DNA from: Syntrophomonadaceae bacterium
GTDB taxonomy: Bacteria > Bacillota_D > Dethiobacteria > DTU022 > UBA8154
Length of the DNA: 8,458 bases
Reading direction: 5' to 3'
Assembly (NCBI GenBank): GCA_007120815.1
Contig: SKMY01000272.1
Span: 1 to 8,458, forward strand
In this document: piece after piece, positions 1 through 6,686 of the stretch
Layout: the number at the start of each line of letters is the position of its first letter
How positions within the stretch are numbered: the stretch's first letter is position 1
Made by a program: the position numbers and the translations under genes
Notes under the pieces: model-generated
Seen by the model: only the letters and a program-made list of their open reading frames with translations
Databases searched by the model: none
Told to the model about the DNA's origin: nothing

Positions 1-177
1 ATGTTTTAGATGCTTGCAGGAAGCACCTTTTCAAGATGCACTGGGCCAGATGGAGAAAACGCACATCAATTCATTCATCCCTCTGCATTTTTTCCTGTTC
101 CCAAATACTTAAGGGTGGTGTTATGGACCAACCCAACTCCTTAAATACAAAAACTCCCTTAATACTTGAAGCGGCAG
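1..177. other. Unassigned sequence beyond the pseudogene breakpoint
   Basis: Homology to the glycosyltransferase ends near 178 and I recognise nothing in the remaining bases. Both strands have short open stretches only, without a ribosome binding site or familiar motif. A weak inverted match (CTTAAGGG near 109-116 against CCCTTAA near 157-162) flanks part of it. It may be the edge of an inserted element or the far side of a deletion; the window ends too soon to tell. Confidence 0.3.
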
Positions 178-480
178 GCAGTGATTTCAGACTTCGCCGG
201 TATGTTTCACCGTTATGTTTCTTTTCCACGGGATGGGTAATCCCCTCAGGTTGTCCTGTTCGTTCTCATCAATAACATGGGGAGGATAATCATAGCGCCC
301 ATTATTATTTAAGGCAATAAAAGAAGAAGAAGCATCAAGTCCCACATTTTTTCCAAGAGCCTGGCTTAGTTGGGCCGAAAAGGTCGCAATTCCACATTTG
401 CGGGGTAGGCAACTACTGACAAAGGCAATCTGTGCATCCCATTTTACAACTTTACCTTTCTTGCTTTGAGGAGAAAGCAT
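178..480 (-). pseudogene. Third GT4 glycosyltransferase copy, internally deleted and 3'-truncated
   Basis: From ATG 480 the frame reads MLSPQSKKGK, then IAFVSSCLPRKCGIATFSAQ, FIALNNNGRYDY and EQDNL, matching residues 1-76 of the intact enzyme at 6687-7880. At about 237-242 it jumps, in another frame, to ITHPVEKKHNGETYRRSLKS (239-259 of the intact enzyme). Homology then stops near position 178. Judged against the intact copy, about 482 bp are missing; this is not a multiple of three, which explains the frame change. The nominal frame runs on for 18 unrelated residues to a TGA at 187. The donor-binding domain is almost wholly lost, so no activity is expected. Upstream of ATG 480 the frame is open to 540, but GGAAGGATG before 480 and the paralogue both support 480. 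Relative to the intact copy a TTC-repeat run adds one Ser (DASSSF against DATSF). Confidence 0.88.
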
Positions 481-540
481 CTGGCATACATCCTTCCGAA
501 TAGATTTCGGATACCAGTTCATATTTGAACTTAACAGCAT

Positions 541-579
541 AATATCAAACAGAGTGCTTAGAAATCTATCAGCAATATT
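541..579 (-). promoter_or_regulatory. Copy of the operon upstream element in front of the GT pseudogene
   Basis: Positions 557-579 repeat 7933-7955 with one difference in 23, and TTTGATA (549-543) is repeated as well. The block lies 61-99 nt before the pseudogene start, compared with 39-75 nt in the intact gene. Further upstream the copies differ by about 21 nt lying between two AATATT repeats (574-600). This shows that the duplicated unit included its own upstream region. Whether it is still a working promoter cannot be seen. Confidence 0.4.
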
Positions 580-650
580 CTCAATTTTTTGTAAAATATT
601 TGATTTTTAATACAAAAAGCCTTTTGATTTATGACGCTAAACCCATATAA

Positions 651-694
651 AAGCAAAAAATCCCGCAAGGTCAGCATCATGCTAGCCCCGCGGG
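651..694 (-). terminator. Intrinsic terminator closing the glycan operon
   Basis: On the minus strand, positions 694-662 form a 15-bp stem (CCCGCGGGGCTAGCA with TGCTGACCTTGCGGG, one mismatch and three G-T wobbles) around a TGA loop. ATTTTTTGCTTTT follows at once. It starts 46 nt after the stop of the mutase gene. The T-tract is only on the minus-strand side, so it acts on this operon and separates it from the pseudogene. Confidence 0.9.
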
Positions 695-740
695 TATCTT
701 CATAATTAAATATTGTTACTTGAAATTTTGTTAAGACGAC

Positions 741-2474
741 TCAATCTTCTTCCACCACGGCCAGTACCTTCTCTTTGAGGACGGAAAGTTCAGCAGCTGC
801 TTTGTCAAAGCATTTCGCCCGCACGCCCAGGTATATCTTTATTTTAGGCTCGGTACCCGACGGACGGACACAAAACCAGCAATCTCCTTCTAGATAATAC
901 TTCACGGCATTACTGGCAGGCAGGCCGGTAGGTAACCGTTCCCCCGTCCGCAGGTCGGTGCTCATCTGCTGCAGGTAATCATCCACATAAATTATTTTCA
1001 AGCCGACTTGCTCACGCCAACCGGCACCACGCATTTTTGTCATGGTCTGTTCCACTTGGCAAATTTCACCCTCAGCCAACTCCAGGTTGACCAGTTCCTC
1101 GAGATAATAGCCGTGAGCCCGGTACAGCTGCTCCAGTGCGTCCAAAAGGTGCATCCCCCGGTCTTTGTAGTAAGCGGCCAGTTCCACAGACAACTGCGCG
1201 GCCTGAATGCCGTCTTTGTCCCGGACGAAATCGCCGGCAAGGTAACCGTAACTTTCCTCAAACCCAAAGAGAAAACAGTTTTGACCTGAGTCCACCCGCT
1301 CTTTAATCACTTCTCCTATGTATTTAAAGCCCGTCAGGGTTTCCACCGTCTCCACCCCGTAAGCCTTTGCGATAGCTTTACCCAGCGCCGAGGTCACCAC
1401 GGTCTGAACCACTATCCCGTTTAGCGGTAGATCCCCTCGCTCTTTTTTTCGAGCAAGAATATAATCGAGCATCAGGCAGCCCAGCTGATTTCCGGTTAGA
1501 GGGACATACTGACCGGAGTAGTCGCGGACAGCTACCCCCAGGCGATCACAGTCCAGGTCTGTGGCCAGCAGCAGGTCAGCTTGTTCTTCCAACCCCAGCT
1601 CTATTGCCAGGTTAAATACTTCCCAATCTTCGGGGTTGGGAGATTTGATCGTAGAAAAGTAGGGATCCATTATCATTTGCTCCGCCACAAGGATTACATC
1701 CTTAACCCCAGTATTAGCCAGGGCACGGGGGACGGCGACGGCGCCGGTTCCGTGGAGAGGGGTATAAACCACCCTGATTGGTAGTGGGCCTCCACCCCAC
1801 CATGATGAAGTCAGGGACATCTCCTGTAAATGTTTATAATATAGTTGGTAGACCCCTACCTCGACTCGCTCCAGTAACCCTTCCTTTTCCGCTGCCTCCA
1901 GGCTGCCTATAGGTATGGCCAACTCGTCTTTTATCTGGATGATTTCAGCCGTAATGGCTTCAGCACTACTCTGTGTGATCTGCCCGCCGTCGGGCCCGTA
2001 CACTTTATAGCCGTTGTCGGCCGGGGGGTTATGGCTGGCGGTAATAACCACCCCGGCCGAAGCCTGAAGCTCCCTAACCGCAAAAGACAAAAGGGGGGTC
2101 GGAACAGGTTCCGGGAAAATCCAGGTTTTAATACCGCAGGCAGTTAAAACCGCTGCAGTTTCCCGGGTAAAGTGGTCCGAATTGTGCCGGGTGTCAAAGG
2201 CGATAACCACCGAAGGCCGGCTTTCATCCTGCCGGCAGTTGTTTATAAGGTAGCAGGCCAGTCCGGCGGTGGCTTTGCGCACAGTATAAATATTGAGCAG
2301 TGCTGTGCCGGCACCCATCCGCCCACGGATTCCCCCGGTACCGAAAGCGATACCCCCGGAGAAGCGCCTGGCTATTTCTTCTTCATCCGAAGTGATTAGG
2401 ACCAGTTCCCGGCTCAATTCCAAGTCCATCCCGGGAAAATTCGCCCAGTGCCGAAATTTTTTCTGATATTCCAC
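741..2474 (-). CDS. pgcA: Phosphohexomutase, PgcA-like phosphoglucomutase/phosphomannomutase
   Basis: The 577-residue protein belongs to the alpha-D-phosphohexomutase superfamily, which moves phosphate between C6 and C1 of glucose or mannose. Its length and whole sequence follow Bacillus PgcA (about 580 residues). Motifs are FGTGGIRGRMGAGT (44-57), the phosphoserine loop TASHNP (145-150, Ser147), the metal loop DLDCDR (306-311), the sugar-selecting GFEESYGYL (404-412) and the phosphate-binding RPSGTEPK (537-544). The metal loop is usually DPDADR; here Pro is Leu, but the three Asp ligands remain. The start is GTG 2474 behind AGGGAGGG, 8 nt away. As the last gene of the operon it would supply mannose-1-phosphate (or glucose-1-phosphate) to the upstream guanylyltransferase step. 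The choice between mannose and glucose cannot be made from motifs alone; context favours mannose, the closest relative I know favours glucose. Confidence 0.92.
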   Translation of the reverse strand: MEYQKKFRHWANFPGMDLELSRELVLITSDEEEIARRFSGGIAFGTGGIRGRMGAGTALLNIYTVRKATAGLACYLINNCRQDESRPSVVIAFDTRHNSDHFTRETAAVLTACGIKTWIFPEPVPTPLLSFAVRELQASAGVVITASHNPPADNGYKVYGPDGGQITQSSAEAITAEIIQIKDELAIPIGSLEAAEKEGLLERVEVGVYQLYYKHLQEMSLTSSWWGGGPLPIRVVYTPLHGTGAVAVPRALANTGVKDVILVAEQMIMDPYFSTIKSPNPEDWEVFNLAIELGLEEQADLLLATDLDCDRLGVAVRDYSGQYVPLTGNQLGCLMLDYILARKKERGDLPLNGIVVQTVVTSALGKAIAKAYGVETVETLTGFKYIGEVIKERVDSGQNCFLFGFEESYGYLAGDFVRDKDGIQAAQLSVELAAYYKDRGMHLLDALEQLYRAHGYYLEELVNLELAEGEICQVEQTMTKMRGAGWREQVGLKIIYVDDYLQQMSTDLRTGERLPTGLPASNAVKYYLEGDCWFCVRPSGTEPKIKIYLGVRAKCFDKAAAELSVLKEKVLAVVEED

Positions 2475-2514
2475 GAATTATTCCCTCCCTACGTACTGAT
2501 CCTCTTTCGGGTCT

Positions 2515-2571
2515 TCAAAGCGGACATTGCCGGCAATACCCCTCCCGTTTGGTCAGCACACATTCTTCCAC
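2515..2571 (-). CDS. Candidate small ORF (18 codons, Cys-containing) with a possible +1 frameshift extension
   Basis: The gap between the guanylyltransferase and mutase genes holds AGGAGGTG (2578-2585, overlapping the upstream TAG stop), a 6-nt spacer and GTG 2571. The frame encodes MEECVLTKREGYCRQCPL and stops at TGA. It has three cysteines, the last two as CxxC. The last sense codon and stop are CTT TGA, the core of the prfB programmed +1 frameshift site. A +1 slip there continues as EDPKEDQYVGRE to TAA at 2478, 3 nt before the mutase GTG start. I do not recognise the peptide. The ribosome binding site is as good as that of any real gene here, so translation is plausible. It may be a leader peptide, a tiny Cys-containing protein, a remnant, or chance. 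Confidence 0.35.
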   Translation of the reverse strand: MEECVLTKREGYCRQCPL

Positions 2572-2583
2572 TATTTTCACCTC

Positions 2584-3657
2584 CTACAGATGTTCGTCCA
2601 ATCCTTTTTCCTTCATTTTTTGCACCAGAGCTTTCACTTCCTGAGATCTGTCCTTGGGGCAGACCATAACGACCCCGTCCGACTCTACAATAATCAAGTC
2701 TTCCACTCCCAAGGTGGCGATTAAACTATTCTGGCCATAGACAAGACAGTCTTTGGTGTCTATCCCCACGTGGCGGCCCCGGATCGCAATTCCCTCCTGA
2801 TCCCGGGGAGCATGTTCCGCCAAGGCGGCCCAGCTTCCCAGGTCATCCCAGTAAAAATTGCCTTCTACCACCAGGATATCCTTTTCCTTTTCCATGACAC
2901 CATAGTCAATGGAAATGCTGGGTAGACCCGGGAACACTTCCCGCAGGGCCTGTTCTTCCCCGTCTTCTCCCAAGGCTGGTTCCAGGAGCTTCAGTCCCCG
3001 GAAGAGCTCCGGCAGGTGTTTTTCTATTTTTTGCAGGATAAGGGCCGCTTTCCAGGCAAAAATACCGCTGTTCCAGTAATACCTGCCGGAATTCAGGAAT
3101 TGCAGAGCATTTTCTCGGTTGGGTTTTTCCACAAACCTCTTTACCGGGTACGTGGGAGGCTCTCCCGGTAAAGGGTTATCTTCTCTTTCTATGTAGCCAT
3201 AACCCGTTTCAGGGCGAGTTGAGGTAATGCCGATAGTTAACAGCTGTTTTCCCCCTGCCGCTAGTTCCTGGCAGCGCCCCAGGCAGGCCTGGAACACTTC
3301 CTCTTTTTCCACCAGATGATCGGCGGGGAAAACCATCATTACCGCCTCAGGGTCCTTTTTGACTAGAGTTAGGGCCGCCAGCCCTATACAGGGCGCCGTA
3401 TTGCGGCCTATGGGTTCCAGCAAAAAATTTTCCCGGGGCAGATGGGATAACTGTTTCCGGGCCAACTGCAGATACTCCCCCCCTGTTGCCACTAGAATAT
3501 GCCGGGGAGGAAAGCTTTTGGACAGGCGGTCATAAGCCTGCTGAATTAAAGTGCGCTCACCCGTGAGAGCCAGAAATTGCTTGGGCAGGCTGCTTCGGCT
3601 CCAGGGCCAGAAACGCTCACCCTTCCCCCCTGCCATGATGACAGCATAATTGCTCAT
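2584..3657 (-). CDS. manC: Mannose-1-phosphate guanylyltransferase (GDP-mannose pyrophosphorylase)
   Basis: This cytosolic enzyme makes GDP-mannose from mannose-1-phosphate and GTP. The 357 residues are the length of a single-domain bacterial GMP, without the C-terminal isomerase domain of the bifunctional form. The nucleotidyltransferase signature GGKGERFWPWSRSSLPKQF is at 10-28. It is followed by EPIGRNTAPC (81-90), FPADH (110-114, Mg/nucleotide site), ETGYGYIE (150-157), VEKP (176-179), YYWNSGIF (193-200), IDYGVMEK and WDDLGSWAAL, all typical of mannose-specific members. The first codon, ATG 3657, overlaps the TGA of the cupin gene by 4 nt. The TAG stop lies within the ribosome binding site of the small ORF that follows. 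A related NDP-hexose specificity cannot be ruled out, but the motifs and the cupin partner favour mannose. Confidence 0.93.
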   Translation of the reverse strand: MSNYAVIMAGGKGERFWPWSRSSLPKQFLALTGERTLIQQAYDRLSKSFPPRHILVATGGEYLQLARKQLSHLPRENFLLEPIGRNTAPCIGLAALTLVKKDPEAVMMVFPADHLVEKEEVFQACLGRCQELAAGGKQLLTIGITSTRPETGYGYIEREDNPLPGEPPTYPVKRFVEKPNRENALQFLNSGRYYWNSGIFAWKAALILQKIEKHLPELFRGLKLLEPALGEDGEEQALREVFPGLPSISIDYGVMEKEKDILVVEGNFYWDDLGSWAALAEHAPRDQEGIAIRGRHVGIDTKDCLVYGQNSLIATLGVEDLIIVESDGVVMVCPKDRSQEVKALVQKMKEKGLDEHL

Positions 3658-4031
3658 TGGTGTTCCCCTTGTCCAGCGCGTCCGTAATTGTCTTCTAAAC
3701 GCACTATATCATCTTCTTCCAGGTAATTACCTCTTTGCACTTCGATAAAAACAAAAGGTTCATCTCCTCGGTTGGAGGCCCGATGAGCAGCTTCGGCGAT
3801 TATATCTATGGCTTCACCGGGGTTTAAGATAATTTCCATGCCATCCAGGGTAATCACTCCCTGACCCTGTACCGCTACCCAGTGCTCGGAACGGAATGCG
3901 TGTTTCTGGTAACTGAGCCGGTGCCCTGGCAGTACTATAATTCTTTTCACTTTGTACTTTTGTTCGGTTAGCAAAACTTCCCACTGACCCCAGGGAGGGC
4001 TGGCTTTTTGAAGATTTCCATCATCACCCAA
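3654..4031 (-). CDS. Cupin protein, mannose-6-phosphate isomerase type II-like
   Basis: This 125-residue single-domain protein matches the C-terminal isomerase domain of bifunctional type II PMI/GMP enzymes, which interconvert fructose-6-phosphate and mannose-6-phosphate. Family marks are PPWGQWEVL (12-20), YKVKRIIVLPGHRLS (26-40), Q-x-H-x4-E-H-W (Q42, H44, E49), the second-barrel-half His (H83), FIEVQRGNYLEEDDIVRLED (95-114) and NYGR. Q42, H44, E49 and H83 fit the metal-site pattern. The usual His-rich QxHHH is QKHAF here, so two non-core positions differ. The start is TTG 4031: GGAGGTG lies 7 nt upstream and there is no suitable ATG. The stop overlaps the start of the guanylyltransferase gene (ATGA), so the two are translationally coupled and probably form a split version of the two-domain enzyme. 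Isomerase activity is inferred; a non-catalytic sugar-binding role is possible. Confidence 0.85.
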   Translation of the reverse strand: MGDDGNLQKASPPWGQWEVLLTEQKYKVKRIIVLPGHRLSYQKHAFRSEHWVAVQGQGVITLDGMEIILNPGEAIDIIAEAAHRASNRGDEPFVFIEVQRGNYLEEDDIVRLEDNYGRAGQGEHQ

Positions 4032-4038
4032 GCTAATA

Positions 4039-4045
4039 CACCTCC
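4039..4045 (-). promoter_or_regulatory. Ribosome binding site deciding the TTG start of the cupin gene
   Basis: GGAGGTG on the minus strand, 7 nt before TTG 4031, in the 29-nt gap after the fused glycosyltransferase. It is the only strong Shine-Dalgarno sequence near, and it supports the TTG start. Confidence 0.75.
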
Positions 4046-4060
4046 GTTACTTTAATTAAA

Positions 4061-6334
4061 TCATGCTTTGCCGAAGTATATAAAACGTTCTCTTAACTCC
4101 CAGCGATACAAGTACATCAGGGATAGCAAAAAGGAAATGATAGACTCTGCTCCCTTGTTTTTGCTGACCCCGCCGGGCTCCAGGCCGTCGGCGCAGGAAC
4201 CGGTAAGGGGGTAGTAGAGGGGTTTTCCCAAACGGTTTCTGCCCAAAAACCACTGAAAGGCCGCATAACCCATTTCCAGGTATCTTTGTTGGTCGCTGAA
4301 ATTAGCGGCCAGCAGACAGGCCTCAGTAAGTGCTGATGCATCCAAGGCTTGCTGACTGAAAATAGCTCTTCTTTTTCCTTTCCAGTACCAGCCGTCATTG
4401 CCGATCAGGTCGAAATAATCGTCCCGATACTGTAGGGAGATAAGATAATCCAGGGTTTTCAGGCCTACCTCCAGGTAAATAGGCTCGTTGAGATGACGAT
4501 ACGCTAAAAGTAGAGCCTGGGGGAGCCGAGCGTTATCGTAAGTCAAAAAAGGTTCAAACCAGGGCCAATCCAGGGAAGAATTGTTTTGGTAAAATACCAG
4601 CAACTGGTTCGCTACGTAGCGCATCTTTTCTTTTATATCCTGGGCAAGGGGATGCTGCAGCAGGTAGTTGGATATGCCCAGAGCACAGTAAGCCAGGGGG
4701 CGGGTCTGGTTCAGTTGGGGTAAAAGAAAAAGGCTGTTCTCAAAAATCTCCCTGGCCAGGTGGCTCTGATCCCTGTCCTGACAAAGATGTATGGCAGAGC
4801 CTAAGCCCCAGAGGCAACGACCGAAAGTGTCCTGACCTAACTCCTGGGGAGGAAATTGTCGTTGTAAATTCATAAAATTATAGAACCATCCGGAATCCTG
4901 CCGGGCATGCAAGATAAAAGACAGGTATTTATCCACTAACTGCAGTACTGAATCATCCCGGAACAGGTTGTAGTAATGAGAACACGCTACAATGGCCCGG
5001 GCGGCATCATCGGCAGAGTAACCGTGAGCATAGTGAGGCACTCCGTACTTGGTGTGCTGGATCAGACCTGTTTCATCGGTCAGAGATTTCAAAAAATTCA
5101 GATTAACCTGCGGCAGGGTGTGAATCATCCCTTCCAGAGCACTGCTTTTGCGTGATGCACTCTCTACTTCCTTATCGAAAAGCTCCAGGTACTGGCGGCT
5201 TACTTTACTCCAGGCCATCTCCCTGCCCAGCACATAAGCCTCTTCAGCCATGGCTTTGCGCAGTTTAGGATTGCTTAAAAGCCTGATGGCTGCCTCGGCC
5301 AGCCCCGCCGGGTCATTAAAGTTGACCATCTGGCCGCGGCCGCCGGAGAGAACCTCCCGGGCGTGCAGGTAGGGGGTGGAGATAATGGCTTTCCCCTTAC
5401 CCAAAGCGTTGCTCAACACGCCGCTAGTAATCTGTTCTTCAGCATTATAGGGGCAAACTAAAAGATCGGCTGCTCCCAGGTAGCAGCCCAAAGTGGCATC
5501 ATCCACAAACTCGTCTATAAAGTGCACGTTACCCTGGAGATTGTTTTCCCGGACCAAACGATGCAGACTTTCCCGGTAAGCCTCTCCGTGCTGTCGTTTT
5601 ACTGCAGGGTGGGTAATTCCAAGAACGATGTAAAGTGTCCGAGGATGTTTATTGGTTACGGAAGACATGGCTTTGATCATGTTTTCTATGCCCTTATTGG
5701 GACTTAAGAAACCAAATGTGAGGATTATATTCCTATCTGCCAAATGCAGCTTGCTTTTATAATAGGCAGGGTCCAAAAAATAATTGTCGGGCACGCCGTG
5801 GTAGATCATGTTGATTTTATGGGCTGGCACTTCGTATATATCGGTGAGCATGTTGATGGCCATGCTGTTCATAATCACCAGGGCCTGGGAAAAAGCGGCC
5901 ACTTCGATTAAGACCTTGCTCTGACCGGGGGTTGGTTTTTCCAGGACAGTATGCAGGGTTGTAACCACGGGCTTTTGCAGGTGATTCAAAAATTCCACTA
6001 TGTAATCACCATCTTGACCGCCAAACAGCCCGAACTCGTGCTGCAAAGACACCAGGTCAACTTCTGAGTTGTTTATAAAATCTGCCGCTTTTCTGTATTC
6101 TTTTAATTTTTCCTGCTGAATCTGGAACTGAACCTTAGGAGAATAATCCAGTAACTCCGTAGTGTTGTGCATAGCCACATAGCTGATAGAATCAGTGCCG
6201 ATGACCTGCTGCAGGGCTATGCTCAGACTGTTGGTAAAAGTAGCGATCCCGCAGCGCCTGGGCAGGCAACTGCTGACAAAGGCAACCCTTAAACGCTTTC
6301 TGGCCTCTTTGGAACTAAATTGGGGCAAAAACAT
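4061..6334 (-). CDS. GT4 glycosyltransferase fused to a C-terminal alpha-helical (alpha/alpha-toroid-like) domain
   Basis: The 757-residue product has two parts. Residues 1-390 are a complete GT4 enzyme, close to the upstream paralogue: FVSSCLPRRCGIATF, LQHEFGLFGG, FGFLSPNKGIE, LGITHP, EFVDD, EQITSGVLSNALGKGKA and STPYLHARE. The second Glu of E-x7-E is again missing. After a linker, residues 405-757 form a helical region rich in aromatic and acidic residues (HGYSADDAARAI, QDTFGRCLWGLGSAI, DWPWFEPFLTYDNARLPQAL, ALDASALTEACLL). It resembles the (alpha/alpha) toroid of glycoside hydrolase or epimerase-like domains. No signal peptide is seen, so it should act in the cytosol. The second domain could trim, bind or measure the glycan being made; its catalytic residues are not identified. 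I chose ATG 6334 over the adjacent TTG 6337: GAGGAG is 8 nt upstream and the paralogue starts at the same place. The cupin gene follows after 29 nt. Confidence 0.87.
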   Translation of the reverse strand: MFLPQFSSKEARKRLRVAFVSSCLPRRCGIATFTNSLSIALQQVIGTDSISYVAMHNTTELLDYSPKVQFQIQQEKLKEYRKAADFINNSEVDLVSLQHEFGLFGGQDGDYIVEFLNHLQKPVVTTLHTVLEKPTPGQSKVLIEVAAFSQALVIMNSMAINMLTDIYEVPAHKINMIYHGVPDNYFLDPAYYKSKLHLADRNIILTFGFLSPNKGIENMIKAMSSVTNKHPRTLYIVLGITHPAVKRQHGEAYRESLHRLVRENNLQGNVHFIDEFVDDATLGCYLGAADLLVCPYNAEEQITSGVLSNALGKGKAIISTPYLHAREVLSGGRGQMVNFNDPAGLAEAAIRLLSNPKLRKAMAEEAYVLGREMAWSKVSRQYLELFDKEVESASRKSSALEGMIHTLPQVNLNFLKSLTDETGLIQHTKYGVPHYAHGYSADDAARAIVACSHYYNLFRDDSVLQLVDKYLSFILHARQDSGWFYNFMNLQRQFPPQELGQDTFGRCLWGLGSAIHLCQDRDQSHLAREIFENSLFLLPQLNQTRPLAYCALGISNYLLQHPLAQDIKEKMRYVANQLLVFYQNNSSLDWPWFEPFLTYDNARLPQALLLAYRHLNEPIYLEVGLKTLDYLISLQYRDDYFDLIGNDGWYWKGKRRAIFSQQALDASALTEACLLAANFSDQQRYLEMGYAAFQWFLGRNRLGKPLYYPLTGSCADGLEPGGVSKNKGAESIISFLLSLMYLYRWELRERFIYFGKA

Positions 6335-6392
6335 CAATTTATCTCCTCTAGTAAATTTTTGAAACTAATGCCTTAACCCCGAGTGTATGAAA

Positions 6393-6632
6393 TTATTTCC
6401 GATGCAAACATTCCAGCCTGGTGATCATCCTGTCATACTTATTTAATAACTCGTCTAATTTTCGGCTTTTTTTCAGAAGAACATCGTCATTTAAAAGGCT
6501 GTTATCATAAAAACCTTTCTCATACAATTCATTAATGTCCGTTCTTCTTTTTTCGATGAGTTTTTTTGTTCTTTTTAAATGCAATACATACACATCCTTG
6601 ATAGATACTCTCAACCATTTTTCACATGTCAA
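6393..6632 (-). CDS. Spo0E-like small regulatory protein (putative aspartyl-phosphate phosphatase)
   Basis: The ORF gives at most 79 residues. From about residue 19 it reads as two amphipathic helices, RTKKLIEKRRTDINELYEKG and then SLLNDDVLLKKSRKLDELLN, followed by KYDRMI. The spacing and the S-x-x-L-D signature (S56, L59, D60) fit the Spo0E family, whose members dephosphorylate Spo0A~P and delay sporulation. The start is uncertain. The longest frame opens with TTG 6632 without a Shine-Dalgarno sequence, and that TTG is part of TTGACA, which could itself be a -35 box. GTG 6593 or TTG 6584 are alternatives; the latter has AAGGATG upstream. A start there would give 63-66 residues, closer to typical Spo0E proteins. 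The gene is more AT-rich than its neighbours and sits between two glycosyltransferase genes with short gaps. A generic helical-hairpin protein is the main alternative. Confidence 0.68.
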   Translation of the reverse strand: MTCEKWLRVSIKDVYVLHLKRTKKLIEKRRTDINELYEKGFYDNSLLNDDVLLKKSRKLDELLNKYDRMITRLECLHRK

Positions 6633-6686
6633 GTGTATTCTAAATAATAATTTTTTGAGCCGGTTTTGATGTGCTCTCTATTCCCC

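Noticed and set aside
36..275. Plus-strand ORF of 79 codons over the pseudogene end
   Set aside because: It is antisense to the glycosyltransferase remnant (its RYVSPLCFFSTGWVIP stretch is mirrored by the antisense of the intact copy at 7066-7311) and has no ribosome binding site.
655..694. Bidirectional action of the terminator hairpin
   Set aside because: On the plus strand the stem is followed by TATCTTC rather than a T-run, and no plus-strand gene ends here.
1008..2399. Several plus-strand ORFs (1008-1289, 1581-1784, 2172-2399) and a minus-strand one at 1040-1267
   Set aside because: All lie inside the mutase gene in other frames, with protein sequences lacking family motifs; they are shadows of the coding strand.
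2448..2724. Plus-strand ORFs across the guanylyltransferase-mutase gap
   Set aside because: Phe/Leu/His/Pro-rich translations antisense to the guanylyltransferase 3' end; no ribosome binding site on the plus strand.
6332..6337. TTG 6337 as start of the fused glycosyltransferase
   Set aside because: The next codon is ATG with better spacing from GAGGAG and matches the paralogue's start, so ATG 6334 was preferred; the difference is one residue.
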